This document shows, in pieces, positions 48,830 through 58,987 of a stretch of 64,000 nucleotides of DNA. The position numbers and the translations under genes were made by a program. This DNA is from Microbacterium hydrocarbonoxydans (GTDB taxonomy: Bacteria > Actinomycetota > Actinomycetes > Actinomycetales > Microbacteriaceae), in the NCBI RefSeq assembly GCF_023715885.1, contig NZ_JAMBOY010000002.1, positions 744,001-808,000 on the forward strand, written 5' to 3'. The notes beneath the pieces were generated by a model. The model saw only the letters and a program-made list of their open reading frames with translations. It was not told the DNA's origin and ran no database searches. The stretch's first letter is position 1, and every line of letters starts with the position of its first letter.

Positions 48830-49735
48830 GTGCGCCTGGGAGTCCTCGACATCGGATCCAACACCGTTCACATGCTGGCGGCCGACGTGCGCGCGGGCGG
48901 ACGCCCGCTCGCGACGACAAGCGATCGGACCGTGCTGCGCCTCATGCGCTACCTCACCGCCGACGGCGCGATCTCGGATGACGGTGTCCGCGCACTCGTG
49001 GACGCGGTGCGCCAGGCACGCCGGGTGGCCGAGGAGGAGCGCGTCGACGAACTGCTCGCGACCGCCACGAGCGCGGTGCGGGACGCGACGAACGGCACCG
49101 ACGTGATCGCCCGGATCGAGGAGGCGCTCGGCCAGCCGCTGCAGGTTCTCGACGGGGAGACCGAGGCCGAACTCACCTTCCTCGCCGTGCGGCGCTGGTT
49201 CGGCTGGTCAGCCGGTCAGATCCTGCTGCTCGACATCGGCGGCGGCTCGCTCGAGATCGCGGCAGGCGGGGAGGAACTGCCGGATGCCGCGGCATCCGTC
49301 CCGCTGGGAGCCGGCCGCATGACGGTGCAGTTCCTGCCGAGCGATCCGCCGGGCGAGGCCGATGTCGAGAGACTGCGCACGCATGCCGCAGCGACTCTGG
49401 ACGCCGTCCTTCCCCGATTCGCCGGGCTCCCCCGCCCCGACCACGTGGTCGGGTCGTCGAAGGCGATCCGCTCGCTCGCCAAGCTCGTCGGCTACCCCGT
49501 TCCCGGATGGTCGGGATCCGAGCGCATGCTGCTGCCGCGCACCGCCCTCGGATCGTGGATCCCGCGGCTCGCCCGTCTTCCGGCATCCGCGCGTCAGGAG
49601 CTGCCGGGCATCACCGCGGATCGCACGTTTCAGATCGTCGCGGCGGCGGTGTCGCTGCACACGGCGATGTCGGCGCTCGACGTCGACGAGCTCGAGGTGT
49701 CGCCGTGGGCGCTCCGCGAGGGAGTGCTGCTGTGA
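48830..49735 (+). CDS. Ppx/GppA family phosphatase
   Basis: This 301-residue protein belongs to the Ppx/GppA actin-like phosphatase family, which degrades polyphosphate or pppGpp. Motifs are [16 protein letters not shown] at the N-terminus, [16 protein letters not shown], the phosphate loop [18 protein letters not shown], and [14 protein letters not shown]. It is the short actinobacterial form without the C-terminal HD domain. The GTG start is preceded at six bases by TAGTCT, which supports a leaderless mRNA. Confidence 0.92.
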   Translation: MRLGVLDIGSNTVHMLAADVRAGGRPLATTSDRTVLRLMRYLTADGAISDDGVRALVDAVRQARRVAEEERVDELLATATSAVRDATNGTDVIARIEEALGQPLQVLDGETEAELTFLAVRRWFGWSAGQILLLDIGGGSLEIAAGGEELPDAAASVPLGAGRMTVQFLPSDPPGEADVERLRTHAAATLDAVLPRFAGLPRPDHVVGSSKAIRSLAKLVGYPVPGWSGSERMLLPRTALGSWIPRLARLPASARQELPGITADRTFQIVAAAVSLHTAMSALDVDELEVSPWALREGVLL

Positions 49736-49792
49736 TACATCGAGCAGCTGGGCCAGGCGCGTCCCTGACCCAGCGCTCGCGTACGACGGTGG

Positions 49793-51151
49793 TCAGAGCG
49801 CGAGGCGCTCGCGCACCACGTCCGCGAGACGATCGGCATAGGCCTGCGCGGATTCGGCGTCGGCTGCTTCGACCATGACGCGCACGAGCGGCTCGGTCCC
49901 GGACTTGCGCAGCAGGACGCGTCCGGTATCGCCCAGCTCAGCCTCGACCTCTCGGATCGCAGCCTGAACGACGTCGTCGGAGCCGACGGCGTCCTTGTCG
50001 ACGTCGCGCACGTTGATGAGCACCTGCGGGTACACGGTCATGACGCTCGCCAGTTCGGCGATGGACTTGTTCTGGCGGGCCATCTCGGCCACGAGGTGCA
50101 GACCGGTGAGCAGACCGTCGCCCGTCGTCGCGAAGTCGCTCATGATGACGTGCCCGGACTGCTCGCCGCCGAGCGCATAGCCGCCCTCGTTCATGTCCTC
50201 GAGCACGTAGCGGTCGCCGACCGCCGTCTGACGGACGGTGATGCCGTGCTCGCGCATCGCGAGGTGCAGACCGAGGTTGCTCATCACCGTAGCGACGAGG
50301 GTGTCGTCGGTCAGGTGACCGCGCTCCTTCATCGACACGGCGAGGATCGCCATGATCTGGTCGCCGTCGATGACGCGACCCTCCGCGTCGACCGCGAGGC
50401 AGCGGTCCGCGTCTCCGTCGTGCGCGATGCCGATGTCGGCTCCCAGCCGGACGACGGCCTCGGCGAGGTTCTCGAGGTGCGTCGAGCCGACGCCGTCGTT
50501 GATGTTCCAGCCGTCGGGATCGGCGCCGATGACGGTGACCTCGGCCCCCGCATCGCGGAACGTCTCCGGCGAGACGCCGGATGCCGCGCCATGGGCGCAG
50601 TCGAGCACGACCTTGATGCCGTTCAGGCGGTTGGGCAGCGACCCGAGCAGGTGCACGACGTAGCGGTCCTCGGCGTCGGAGAAGCGGATGATCCGGCCGA
50701 CGCCGGCACCGGTCGGGCGCAGCATCTCACCGGACATGGCCGCCTCGATGCGCTGCTCGACGACGTCGGGAAGCTTGCGTCCGCCGCGGGCGAAGATCTT
50801 GATGCCGTTGTCGGGCGCAGCGTTGTGCGACGCCGAGATCATCACGCCGAAGTCCGCGTCACGGTCGGCGACGAGGAAGGCGAGAGCCGGGGTCGGGATG
50901 ACTCCGGCCTCGAGCACGTCGACACCGGAGGATGCGAGCCCCGCGGACACCGCGGCCTCGAGGAAGTGGCCAGAGACCCGAGGGTCGCGGGCGACCACTG
51001 CGGTGAGTCGCTTGCCTTCGGCTTTGCGAGCCTCCGCAGTACGGCCCTGGCCCAGGACGACAGCAGTCGCCTGGGCCAGGGTGAGCGCCAGGTCGGCGGT
51101 GAGGATGCCGTTGGCGAGTCCTCTCACGCCGTCCGTGCCAAAGATCGGCAT
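49793..51151 (-). CDS. glmM: Phosphoglucosamine mutase
   Basis: GlmM (452 residues) converts glucosamine 6-phosphate to glucosamine 1-phosphate. The start [14 protein letters not shown] and the phosphoserine loop [17 protein letters not shown] (about residue 103) are diagnostic. Metal ligands are in [14 protein letters not shown], the sugar loop is [10 protein letters not shown], and the C-terminal phosphate site is [16 protein letters not shown]. It starts 14 bases after rpsI and is probably co-transcribed with rplM-rpsI, a common actinobacterial order. Confidence 0.97.
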   Translation of the reverse strand: MPIFGTDGVRGLANGILTADLALTLAQATAVVLGQGRTAEARKAEGKRLTAVVARDPRVSGHFLEAAVSAGLASSGVDVLEAGVIPTPALAFLVADRDADFGVMISASHNAAPDNGIKIFARGGRKLPDVVEQRIEAAMSGEMLRPTGAGVGRIIRFSDAEDRYVVHLLGSLPNRLNGIKVVLDCAHGAASGVSPETFRDAGAEVTVIGADPDGWNINDGVGSTHLENLAEAVVRLGADIGIAHDGDADRCLAVDAEGRVIDGDQIMAILAVSMKERGHLTDDTLVATVMSNLGLHLAMREHGITVRQTAVGDRYVLEDMNEGGYALGGEQSGHVIMSDFATTGDGLLTGLHLVAEMARQNKSIAELASVMTVYPQVLINVRDVDKDAVGSDDVVQAAIREVEAELGDTGRVLLRKSGTEPLVRVMVEAADAESAQAYADRLADVVRERLAL

Positions 51152-51165
51152 CGGAGCAGTGGACC

Positions 51166-51651
51166 TTAGCGCTTGGAGTACTGAGGCGCCTTACGGGCCT
51201 TCTTGAGTCCGGCCTTCTTGCGCTCCTTGACGCGGGCGTCGCGCGACAGGAAGCCGGCCTTCTTCAGGGTCGGACGGTTGTTCTCGACGTCGATGCCGTT
51301 GAGGGCACGAGCGATGCCGAGACGCAGCGCGCCGGCCTGACCCGAGGGGCCACCGCCGGAGATGCGCGCGATGACGTCGTAGCCGCCCGCGAGGTTGAGA
51401 ACCGTGAACGGGTCGTTGATCAGCTGCTGGTGCAGCTTGTTCGGGAAGTAGTCCTCGAGCGTACGGCCGTTGACCGTGATCGTTCCCGAACCGGGGACGA
51501 GGCGCACGCGGGCGATGGCCTGCTTACGACGGCCGACGGCGGCACCCGGAACGCTGAGCACGGGGCGGGGGGCCGCCTCGACAGCGTCGCTCTCGGGGGT
51601 CGAGGTCGAGAAGTTCTGGAGGTTTTCGGTGGAGTCCTGGATGTCAGCCAC
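51166..51651 (-). CDS. rpsI: 30S ribosomal protein S9
   Basis: S9 (161 residues) shows [19 protein letters not shown], the following [11 protein letters not shown] and the basic C-terminal tail ending [12 protein letters not shown], which reaches the P-site tRNA. The first 30 residues are an acidic extension usual in Actinobacteria. It follows rplM by 26 bases. Confidence 0.97.
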   Translation of the reverse strand: MADIQDSTENLQNFSTSTPESDAVEAAPRPVLSVPGAAVGRRKQAIARVRLVPGSGTITVNGRTLEDYFPNKLHQQLINDPFTVLNLAGGYDVIARISGGGPSGQAGALRLGIARALNGIDVENNRPTLKKAGFLSRDARVKERKKAGLKKARKAPQYSKR

Positions 51652-51677
51652 GAGTATGTCCTTAGTCTGTACGGCGC

Positions 51678-52124
51678 TTACTGGGCGACCTGGTCGAGGG
51701 TGTACGGCTGGGGCTGCTGCGCGGCGTGCGGGTGCTCGCCACCCGTGTACACCTTGAGCTTCGACAGCTGCTGACGGCCGAGGCTGTTCTTGGGGAGCAT
51801 GCCACGGATGGCCTTCTCCACAGCGCGGACCGGGTTCTTCTCGAGCAGCTCGGCGTAGTTGACGGCCTTGAGACCACCCGGGTAGCCCGAGTGACGGTAG
51901 GCGATCTTCTTCTGGAGCTTCTGACCGGTGAGCGCGACCTTGTCGGCGTTCACGATGATGACGAAGTCACCCGAGTCGATGTGGTTGGCGAAGGTCGGCT
52001 TGTGCTTGCCGCGCAGGAGCGCTGCGGCGTGCGAGGCCAGGCGGCCGAGAACGACGTCGGTGGCGTCGATGACGACCCAGTCGCGCTGGACTTCGCCAGC
52101 CTTGGGAGTGAAAGTGCGCGTCAC
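51678..52124 (-). CDS. rplM: 50S ribosomal protein L13
   Basis: L13 (148 residues) has [20 protein letters not shown] at the N-terminus, [30 protein letters not shown] and the conserved [19 protein letters not shown] use the GTG at 52124, which gives the normal length; the in-frame extension to 52217 is leader sequence. It is the first gene of the rplM-rpsI(-glmM) operon. Confidence 0.97.
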   Translation of the reverse strand: MTRTFTPKAGEVQRDWVVIDATDVVLGRLASHAAALLRGKHKPTFANHIDSGDFVIIVNADKVALTGQKLQKKIAYRHSGYPGGLKAVNYAELLEKNPVRAVEKAIRGMLPKNSLGRQQLSKLKVYTGGEHPHAAQQPQPYTLDQVAQ

Positions 52125-52298
52125 GATAGTGCTGCTTTCTTGTTCGAACGGAGAGGTTCGTGAATCCCACTCCGGGGTGGTTCCAACCTGTCGCGCGATG
52201 CGCAGGAGGGGGAACACGCCAGTGGAGGGCTCACGTTCGCGGCACCCGGCAGTCGAGTACCAAAGAGACAGCTTACGTCATCAGCGCCGTTCCCCCAA
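52125..52298 (-). promoter_or_regulatory. rplM operon promoter and untranslated leader
   Basis: On the minus strand TTGGGG (52293-52298), a 17-base spacer and TAAGCT (52270-52275) make a likely promoter, leaving a leader of about 140 bases before rplM. A leader of this length before L13 may carry an autoregulatory structure, but I cannot assign a known one. Confidence 0.45.
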
Positions 52299-52306
52299 AC
52301 CGGGCG

Positions 52307-53056
52307 TCAGGCGATGACGGTGCGCTCCCCCGGCAGAAGCACGCGCAGACGGTCGTCGCGGCCCGCATGCGCGAACATCCCGACGAGCCGCTCGGTGGTC
52401 TCGGAGAAGTGGAACCACCCCTCGGTGTGGACGGGGACCACGAGCGCATCGCCGAGCACCTCGGACGCCTCGAGCGCGGTCCTGGCGTTGAGGGTGAGGT
52501 CGGCGTCGCCGAAGCGTCCGACGTTCGCGGCTCCGGCGAACAGGACGGCCACGTCGATCAGGGGGAAGCGCGACACGACCTCGCGCACGACGTCGACCGA
52601 GGCGTTGTCGCCCGACACGTACACGGTCGGCCAGCCCTCGGCCTCGAGCACGAAACCCGTCACGGTGCCCGATTGCGCCTCGGCTCCCTCCGGGCCGTGC
52701 AGCGCGGGGACGGCGGTGACGGCGACGGATGCCACGTCACGACGCTCCCAGGGTGCGAGGCCGGTGACGTGCGGGATGCGGTCCGCGGACTCCGGCGTCC
52801 CCAGCACGAGGTCGGCGGTCGCCAACAACTCCCGCCCGGCGCCGTCGAGGTTGTCGGGATGCTGGTCGTGCGAGAGCAGGACGACGCCGATGTGTCCGAG
52901 CGCGGAGGCGGGGACGGCCGGCCCCGTGAGCTTGTAGAGCGTGGCGCCGCCCGGGTACTCCCCCGGCGCGTCGAACGTGGGGTCCGTGAGGATCGATAGC
53001 CCGGCGTAGGAGAAATGCAGGGTGGGGCCGCCCACGAGCAGCGCGGAGATCGTCAT
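52307..53056 (-). CDS. MBL fold metal-dependent hydrolase (UlaG-like)
   Basis: This 249-residue metallo-beta-lactamase fold hydrolase has the metal motif LLSHDQHPDNLDG (about residue 60), SGDNASVD and PVHTEGWFHF. It resembles the UlaG/RNase-Z-like branch without matching a specific enzyme. I use the ATG at 53056, where MTISALLVGGPTLHFSY starts the fold. The substrate is unknown. It is convergent with no neighbour and may have its own promoter. Confidence 0.88.
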   Translation of the reverse strand: MTISALLVGGPTLHFSYAGLSILTDPTFDAPGEYPGGATLYKLTGPAVPASALGHIGVVLLSHDQHPDNLDGAGRELLATADLVLGTPESADRIPHVTGLAPWERRDVASVAVTAVPALHGPEGAEAQSGTVTGFVLEAEGWPTVYVSGDNASVDVVREVVSRFPLIDVAVLFAGAANVGRFGDADLTLNARTALEASEVLGDALVVPVHTEGWFHFSETTERLVGMFAHAGRDDRLRVLLPGERTVIA

Positions 53057-53125
53057 CCGACCAGTCTCCGGCATCCGCTCGTCGGGGTCCAGGCGCGTGC
53101 CGTCACCACGCCGGCACGGGGGCGG

Positions 53126-53794
53126 TCAGTCGAGACGCGCCGTGACGAGGATCGGGCGGTGGTCGCTCGATCCCTGCGGCAGGGTGGTGACGCGCTCGAT
53201 CTCGAAGCCGGCGGAGGTCGCGAAGTCGTAGTGCCCGCGGAACACGCGATACCGCGTGTAGGTGTGATCGTCGCTCAGGGTGAGCGCATAGCCGTGCTCG
53301 CGCACCGCGTGGCCGAGGTTCTCCTTGAACACGGGGTAGTTGTAGTCCCCCACCATGAGCTGCGGGAGTCCCTCGCCGAGGGTGGCGAGCTCGGTGAGCG
53401 CGGCGCGGATCTGGTGCCGCCGCAGCGAGTTCAACGCGGTCAGCGGCGCGGCGTGGAAGGAGGCGGCGATGAACTCGCGGCCGGCGTCGATGTCGCGCAG
53501 ACGAGCGCCGAGCACCCGCTCGTGCGCGGGCTTCGCGATGCGGTCGTGCAGCGACTTCTTCAGGCCGATGGTGCGGATGCCCTGCAGCCGGAACGCGCTC
53601 TCGCGGTAGAACATCGCGAGCCCGAGCCGGTTGCCCTGGGTGGCGTCGGCCAGGGCGAGATCACCGATCCGCTCCGGCAGGTGCGCGACATCGCACTCCT
53701 GCAGGCACAGGATGTCGGGGTCGTGCGCGGTCGCGAGCGCGACCAACTCACCGGCGGCGCGGTGCTTGCGCAGGTTGTACGAGATGACCTTCAT
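53126..53794 (-). CDS. Endonuclease/exonuclease/phosphatase family hydrolase
   Basis: The 222-residue protein is a minimal EEP-fold hydrolase: MKVISYNLRKH at the start, catalytic glutamate in ILCLQECDVAHL, the asparagine/aspartate pair in LMVGDYNYP and the histidine in GSSDHRPILV. It has no signal peptide, so it acts in the cytoplasm; substrates of the family include DNA, phosphoinositides and phosphodiesters. The start at 53794 is set by the conserved N-terminus and a GAGG just upstream. Confidence 0.9.
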   Translation of the reverse strand: MKVISYNLRKHRAAGELVALATAHDPDILCLQECDVAHLPERIGDLALADATQGNRLGLAMFYRESAFRLQGIRTIGLKKSLHDRIAKPAHERVLGARLRDIDAGREFIAASFHAAPLTALNSLRRHQIRAALTELATLGEGLPQLMVGDYNYPVFKENLGHAVREHGYALTLSDDHTYTRYRVFRGHYDFATSAGFEIERVTTLPQGSSDHRPILVTARLD

Positions 53795-53837
53795 GACCTC
53801 GGCAACGTTACCGTCCGCGGCTGTGCCCCGGGTCCGT

Positions 53838-54731
53838 TCACGCGTCGTATCCCCAGCGGATGCCCAGCACGCCAGGGCCGAACCCGTGCTTCGCGACATG
53901 GACCGCCCCGTGCGCGACCGACCGCATCGCCGTCACGTACTCGTCGGACGTCTCGCAGTACTCCTCGCACCAGGTCGGAGGGGCATCCGGATGGAACCGC
54001 ACCCAGATCAGCGTCTCGCGCGCCGGCCGGGAGGTCGCGTGCCAGACGGACTGGCGCGGCGGATAGCCCGCGGGAAACCTCTCGGTGAATTCGAAGAGCG
54101 TCGTCGCGCCGGTCGTGATCGGCTCATCGAGCGCGATGACCACACCGGAGAGCAGACCGCCGGGATGCAGGTACTCGCGGTCCACACGACCGCCGATCAC
54201 ATCGGAGATCTCCGACATCACGTCGGTCTCGACGGGCGCGACGTCGATCAGCGGGATCTCGGCGATCGCGCCCTTGGTCGCCTGCACGAGAGAGCGCATC
54301 GTGATGCTTTCCACCGCACCGTCCCGCCCCACGAAGGCCGTCACCTGCGTGGAGAGGTCGCGGAGCGCGTCTTGCGTCGCCGCGCGCAGTGCCGTCAGGG
54401 TCTCGGCGGTCTCGCGCAGCTCGCGCACCTCATCGAACGGCAGCTGCGGCGGTGCCAGCGGTCCGAGCCGCGCCGACGGGCCGAGCAGGCCGGTCAGCTG
54501 CCCGCGGTTCATGCCGAGTTGGTCCTCCAGTCCCTCGACCACGCTCAGCGACTGCGCGCCTTCGGGTTGGCGCGCGCCCGACCGCCAGTAGCTGAGAGTG
54601 GCCATCGACACGGGATTGCCTTCGTCGACGAGCCGGCGCTGGAGACGTGCGAGAGTGATGCCGCGTTCGGAGATCGCCGCGCGCAGGGCAGCCGCGAACG
54701 CGCCACGGTGCTCGTCGTTGCGTTCCGTCAC
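53838..54731 (-). CDS. HTH-containing regulatory protein of unknown function
   Basis: The 297-residue protein has an XRE-like helix-turn-helix in residues 12-60 (ISERGITLARLQRRLVDEG, then SMATLSYWRSGARQPEG). A long C-terminal domain of mixed structure follows, with no family I can name. It has a central segment that may sense a ligand (about 150-290), including RFHPDAPPTWCEEYCE. The GTG start has GAGGGG a few bases upstream. Similar HTH proteins occur in Streptomyces-type Actinobacteria as single genes. Targets are unknown. Confidence 0.75.
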   Translation of the reverse strand: MTERNDEHRGAFAAALRAAISERGITLARLQRRLVDEGNPVSMATLSYWRSGARQPEGAQSLSVVEGLEDQLGMNRGQLTGLLGPSARLGPLAPPQLPFDEVRELRETAETLTALRAATQDALRDLSTQVTAFVGRDGAVESITMRSLVQATKGAIAEIPLIDVAPVETDVMSEISDVIGGRVDREYLHPGGLLSGVVIALDEPITTGATTLFEFTERFPAGYPPRQSVWHATSRPARETLIWVRFHPDAPPTWCEEYCETSDEYVTAMRSVAHGAVHVAKHGFGPGVLGIRWGYDA

Positions 54732-54812
54732 CGTCCCCTCGCCGTCGTGTGAAGAAGCGTCTCGTAGCCTCAGTGTACGGCTCCGCAGAACCCACCCCTC
54801 GGAGCCGGCGCG

Positions 54813-56111
54813 TCAGTCGTCGGAGCCACTCGCGGCGGCTGCCCTCGCGGTCTTCAGCTGAGTCGGTCGGGGCACGGCTTCACCGGGATGCAGCGCATCC
54901 CGCGCGGCCTGGCGCTCCCGTCGGGCACGCGGCGAGTCCATGAGGCCCAGAACGATCCCCACGAGGATGAGAACGAGCGCCGTCCCGAGCACCGGACCGA
55001 CATCGAGGACGGTCCACTCCGCCCAGACCGCGCCGGTCGCGAAGATCAGCCCACCCGCGCCCAGCGTGCTGAGACCCAGCTGCAGACGCGTCAGGGCGCG
55101 ATTGCCCGAGAGCAGGGGCGCGATGAACTCGGGGTCGACCGTGCGGACCTCGCCGGTCGCAACCCATCGCGTCAGCGCGACCTCTCGCGCCGCCTGCAGC
55201 ACCACCCCGCCGGTCCAGGCCACGATGCCGAGAGCCGCGCAGAGCGCGATGGCCACCCCGCTGCCGAGGCTCAGCACGTCGATTCCGTTCTCGATCGGCT
55301 CGTCCCAGTACACGGGGTCGCAGGTGCGGCACTGCTGCCGCATGTAGACGGAGAGCATGAAGGCGCCCAGAGACACGAGCGTCGCGACCGTGAGGACAGC
55401 GGCGACCCGTGCGACGAGGCGGGCGGACGGCACGACGAGCCAACGAGGAAGCATCGCCCGTGGCGCGAATTCCCTCCGCCGGCGGTCGGCCTCTTCCGCC
55501 CGCGGCACCTGCCCCTTCCACCGCGCCTGCAGGGCGGCCACCCGCGGTGCATCGCGCAGCATGAGGCGTCCGCCTGCCCCGACCACGAGCGATGCGGCGA
55601 GCGCGAGGACCACGACGATTCCCAGGACGCCCCACATCACGGGGTCCTCGCGGAACTCGTCCGTGAACACCACCATCAGCGCCAACAGACCCCCGACGCC
55701 GACGATCGACCAGAAGACCGCGAGCCCGGTGCGTCGCAGGTACTGCCCCGGCGACGTCACGAGCTCCGCGCGGAGGCGCTGCGGGGGCACAGCCGACGGG
55801 TTCGCCTCCGCAAGTCTCTCGACGAGCCGCAATGCGGCCGCGCGCTCGGCGACGAGCACGAACGGCACGGTCGCCGCGAGGATCGCGCCGAAGAGCAGGA
55901 TCACGCCCATCGAGGCACGGAGGAGCGGATCGAGGTCGATCTGCGAGTAGAGGGTAGACAGCGCCTCCTCCCCCACGATGCCGGACACGAGGAGGGCGAG
56001 GAACGCGTACAGGAGACCGACGATCAGCCCGACGCCGGTGTCGAGCAGCGCGCGCCAGAAGGCCCACCCCGGCGAGCTCACCTCGACGAAGACGGCATCC
56101 GACTCCTTCAT
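54813..56111 (-). CDS. Hypothetical multi-span membrane protein
   Basis: I do not recognise a family. The 432-residue protein has about eight predicted helices: a pair near 20-50, one near 75-90, two near 130-185, one near 245-265 and later ones near 300-385. A loop with MRQQCRTCDPVYWDEPIENG carries a CxxC. The C-terminus is basic and cytoplasmic. Its ATG shares one base with the truA stop (TGATG), so it is coupled to truA. Confidence 0.78.
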   Translation of the reverse strand: MKESDAVFVEVSSPGWAFWRALLDTGVGLIVGLLYAFLALLVSGIVGEEALSTLYSQIDLDPLLRASMGVILLFGAILAATVPFVLVAERAAALRLVERLAEANPSAVPPQRLRAELVTSPGQYLRRTGLAVFWSIVGVGGLLALMVVFTDEFREDPVMWGVLGIVVVLALAASLVVGAGGRLMLRDAPRVAALQARWKGQVPRAEEADRRRREFAPRAMLPRWLVVPSARLVARVAAVLTVATLVSLGAFMLSVYMRQQCRTCDPVYWDEPIENGIDVLSLGSGVAIALCAALGIVAWTGGVVLQAAREVALTRWVATGEVRTVDPEFIAPLLSGNRALTRLQLGLSTLGAGGLIFATGAVWAEWTVLDVGPVLGTALVLILVGIVLGLMDSPRARRERQAARDALHPGEAVPRPTQLKTARAAAASGSDD

Positions 56112-56959
56112 CACTCCTCCTCGACCCGACGTCTCGCTCTGGTCTGCTCTGCCCTGGCCGACAACAGCTCGTCCGCGGGGTACCCCACCTCGGTGAGCGT
56201 GAGACCCCGGGCGGCCAGGACCTTGAACTCGCTCGTGCGGGTGAGAGCGTCGCGGAGCACGACGAGGTCGTCGACCCCGAGGCGCCCCTCGCCGACCGCA
56301 GCACACGCACCGACGAGCGCTCGCACCATGCTGTGACAGAACGCGTCCGCCTTCACCTCTGCGACGAGCACGCCGTCGGCATCCCGCTGCCACCGGTAGT
56401 CGAGGAGCGTGCGGATGGTCGTCGCCTCCTCGCGCGGCTTGCAGTATGCCGCGAAGTCATGGAGTCCGATGAGGGTGCGGGCAGCGGCATCCATCGCCTC
56501 CCCGTCGAGCGTCCCGCGATGCGTCGTGGTGTCCAGTCGGCGCAACGGATCGTACCCGGCCGCCTCGTCCGCGAGCCGGTACCGGTATCGGCGCCACACA
56601 GCCGAGAATCGCGCGTCGAAGCCCGCCGGGGCGAGCGCCGATCGCGTGACCGTCACATCCGGGTACGCGCCGAGCACGCCGCGCATGCGATTGGCGATCG
56701 AGCCCGCCGGGTCGTCCGCCGCGCGGCCGTGGCGCGACTCGACGCGCGCCCACTGCTCGTCGTCGAGGTCGACGTGCGCTACCTGTCCGGAGGCGTGCAC
56801 GCCGGCATCCGTCCTCCCCGCGACGACGAACTGCACCTCGGAGCCGACGATCCGGGCGAGCGCCGCCTCGAGTGTGCCCTGAACCGTGCGGAGGGAGGGC
56901 TGCCTGGCCCACCCTCGGAAGTGGGTGCCGTCGTAGGCGATGTCGAGCCGGATGCGCAC
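56111..56959 (-). CDS. truA: tRNA pseudouridine(38-40) synthase
   Basis: TruA (282 residues) modifies the anticodon arm of tRNAs. It has the N-terminal RLDIAYDGTHFRGWARQPSLR, the catalytic aspartate in VVAGRTDAGVHASGQVAHV, and the C-terminal FCHSMVRALVGACAAVGEG. Two GTG codons are adjacent. I choose the second (56959) because TAGGCT (56966-56971) then lies exactly six bases upstream, the leaderless spacing seen elsewhere here. Confidence 0.95.
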   Translation of the reverse strand: MRIRLDIAYDGTHFRGWARQPSLRTVQGTLEAALARIVGSEVQFVVAGRTDAGVHASGQVAHVDLDDEQWARVESRHGRAADDPAGSIANRMRGVLGAYPDVTVTRSALAPAGFDARFSAVWRRYRYRLADEAAGYDPLRRLDTTTHRGTLDGEAMDAAARTLIGLHDFAAYCKPREEATTIRTLLDYRWQRDADGVLVAEVKADAFCHSMVRALVGACAAVGEGRLGVDDLVVLRDALTRTSEFKVLAARGLTLTEVGYPADELLSARAEQTRARRRVEEE

Positions 56960-56980
56960 CACTTCAGCCTAGGGCCGGAG

Positions 56981-58522
56981 TCAGATGCCCCCGTCGATCG
57001 ACCGGATCGTCACGTTCGGCTCGTCGGGCACCATCACCTGCGTGTCGCGGTTGAGGCTCTCGCCGCGGAAGAATCGCTTGGACCGCGGGAACAGGTACCA
57101 GACGAACATCAGCACCAGTCCGAAAGCCAGCGAGCCGATACCGATCACGAACGTGCCGCCGATGCCGAAGAGCACCGTGTAGCCGTAGTCGACGTCCCAC
57201 ATGTCGATCGCCGATTGCACGAACGCGTAGGTGAGCATGAGTCCGCCGAGGAGCGGGAAGAGTCCCTTGAAGAAGAAGTCGCGCGCGGAGTTCCTCAGGT
57301 CCTTCCGGAAGTACCAGACGCACGCGAATCCGGTGATCGCATAGTAGAACGCGATCGCGAGCCCGAGCGACAGGATCGAGTCCTGCAGGATGTTGTCGCT
57401 GATGAGGGTCATGCCGACGTAGTAGGCCGAGGCGACGACGCCCATGACGATCGTGGAGAACGAGGGCGTCTTGTACGTGGGGTGCACGTCCTTGAACTTC
57501 GCGGGAAGGGCGCGGTACACCCCCATCGCGAGAGTGCCTCGGGCGGTCGGCAGGATCGTCGTCTGCGTTGACGAGATGGCGGAGATGATCACCGAGACCA
57601 CCAGCACCCAGCCGAACGGGCCGAGCAGGCCGTCCTTGATCGCGAGGAAGAAGTCATCGGCGTTCGCCTCGTTGCCGAGACCCGTGCCGTCCTCCCCCAG
57701 ACCCGCGTACATCATCGCGGCGATCGTGACGGCGACGTACGTGAACAGCAGGATGATGGTGGTCAGCAGCGCGGCACGCCCGGGGATGCGCTTCGGGTCC
57801 TTCGTCTCCTCGTTGAGCGCGAGACAGGTGTCCCATCCCCAGTAGATGAAGAGCGCGAGCAGGATCGCCTCGATGAATCCGGAGTAGTCCGTGAAGGCGA
57901 AGGGGTTGAGCCAGGCGATGTCGAACGGCGTGGGGTTCGGCGCGGTGCCTGCGAAGAACTGCCAGAGCGCCGCGACGATGAAGATCGCCAGGGCGAGGTA
58001 CTGGATCCCGAGCAGGACGTTCTGGATGCGCTCGCCGATCTCGACGCCGCGCCAGCTCACCCACGTCATGGCAGCGATGAAGAACACCGCGACGAGGATG
58101 ATGCGCCAGTCGTTGTTCTCGAGGTCGAAGCCGATCAGCGACCAGAAGTAGACGGAGGCGATCTGCGCGAGGTTCGCGAGCACGACCATGCCGGCGACCG
58201 CTACGCCCCAGCCACCCATCCATCCCACCCAGGGCCCGAATGCCTTGGTTCCCCACGTGAACGTGGTCCCGCAGTCGGGCACGGCGTTGTTCAGCTCTCG
58301 GTAGGCGAAGGCGATGAGGAGCATCGGGATGAACGCGATGATGAACGCGATCGGAGCCTGGGCGCCGACGGCGAGCACGACGAACCCGAGCGTCGCGACG
58401 AGCGAATACACGGGCGCGGTCGAGGCCAGGCCGATGACGGTCGACCCCCACAGTCCCAGGGAGCCGCTGGCGAGCCCCTTGCCGTCGGGTCGTTCGAGAT
58501 GGATGGGCGTCGTTGCTGACAT
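56981..58522 (-). CDS. APC family amino acid permease
   Basis: This 513-residue secondary transporter of the amino acid-polyamine-organocation family has 12 predicted helices. It begins with LGLWGSTVIGLASTAPVYSL, the substrate-binding first helix, and contains SWRGVEIGERIQNVLLGIQY and ALNEETKDPKRIPGRAAL. The substrate is not predictable. The ATG at 58522 is preceded at six bases by TATCTT (58529-58534), consistent with a leaderless mRNA. The extension to 58558 uses a TTG and adds no helix. Confidence 0.92.
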   Translation of the reverse strand: MSATTPIHLERPDGKGLASGSLGLWGSTVIGLASTAPVYSLVATLGFVVLAVGAQAPIAFIIAFIPMLLIAFAYRELNNAVPDCGTTFTWGTKAFGPWVGWMGGWGVAVAGMVVLANLAQIASVYFWSLIGFDLENNDWRIILVAVFFIAAMTWVSWRGVEIGERIQNVLLGIQYLALAIFIVAALWQFFAGTAPNPTPFDIAWLNPFAFTDYSGFIEAILLALFIYWGWDTCLALNEETKDPKRIPGRAALLTTIILLFTYVAVTIAAMMYAGLGEDGTGLGNEANADDFFLAIKDGLLGPFGWVLVVSVIISAISSTQTTILPTARGTLAMGVYRALPAKFKDVHPTYKTPSFSTIVMGVVASAYYVGMTLISDNILQDSILSLGLAIAFYYAITGFACVWYFRKDLRNSARDFFFKGLFPLLGGLMLTYAFVQSAIDMWDVDYGYTVLFGIGGTFVIGIGSLAFGLVLMFVWYLFPRSKRFFRGESLNRDTQVMVPDEPNVTIRSIDGGI

Positions 58523-58621
58523 GATCAGAAGATACGACTTCCACTCATATCGCGTCAATCGTTTTCTTCGACCGATGGATTTCGCGGCCGCTCGTGCGCC
58601 GGAACGACGGAATCAGTCGGT

Positions 58622-58987
58622 TCAGTCGCGATCGAGCATTCCGTCCGCATGGTCGGCGACCCACGCGACCAGGGGCAGCATGCGCTGCATCAGATCGCGT
58701 CCGAGCGGAGTGAGGCTGTACTCGACGTGGGGCGGGACCGTAGGGAACGATTCGCGATGCACGAGCCCGTCGTCGGCGAGAGTGCGGAGGGTCGACGCGA
58801 GCATCTTCTCGCTGATGCCGCCGACCTCGCGGCGCAGCTCTCCCCAACGTCGGGTGCCGTCGGACAGGCTCGACAGCACGAGCACGCCCCACTTGCTCAT
58901 GACGTGGTCGAGGATCACGCGCGTGCTGCATCCCGGCTCGAAGACCTGTGGGGTCGACTCGCGGATCTGCGCATAACTCACCGTCAT
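58622..58987 (-). CDS. HxlR family (QorR/YtfH-like) transcriptional regulator
   Basis: This 121-residue HxlR/DUF24 winged-helix regulator has a conserved N-terminal cysteine in EPGCSTRVILDHVMSKWGVL, which in relatives senses electrophiles or quinones. Its recognition region is GELRREVGGISEKMLASTLR. It is divergent from a quinone reductase-like gene, the QorR/Qor2 or YtfH/YtfG arrangement. TAAGGT (58994-58999) lies six bases before the ATG, so the mRNA is leaderless, and that -10 is inside a GGTACC repeat that is probably the operator. Confidence 0.93.
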   Translation of the reverse strand: MTVSYAQIRESTPQVFEPGCSTRVILDHVMSKWGVLVLSSLSDGTRRWGELRREVGGISEKMLASTLRTLADDGLVHRESFPTVPPHVEYSLTPLGRDLMQRMLPLVAWVADHADGMLDRD

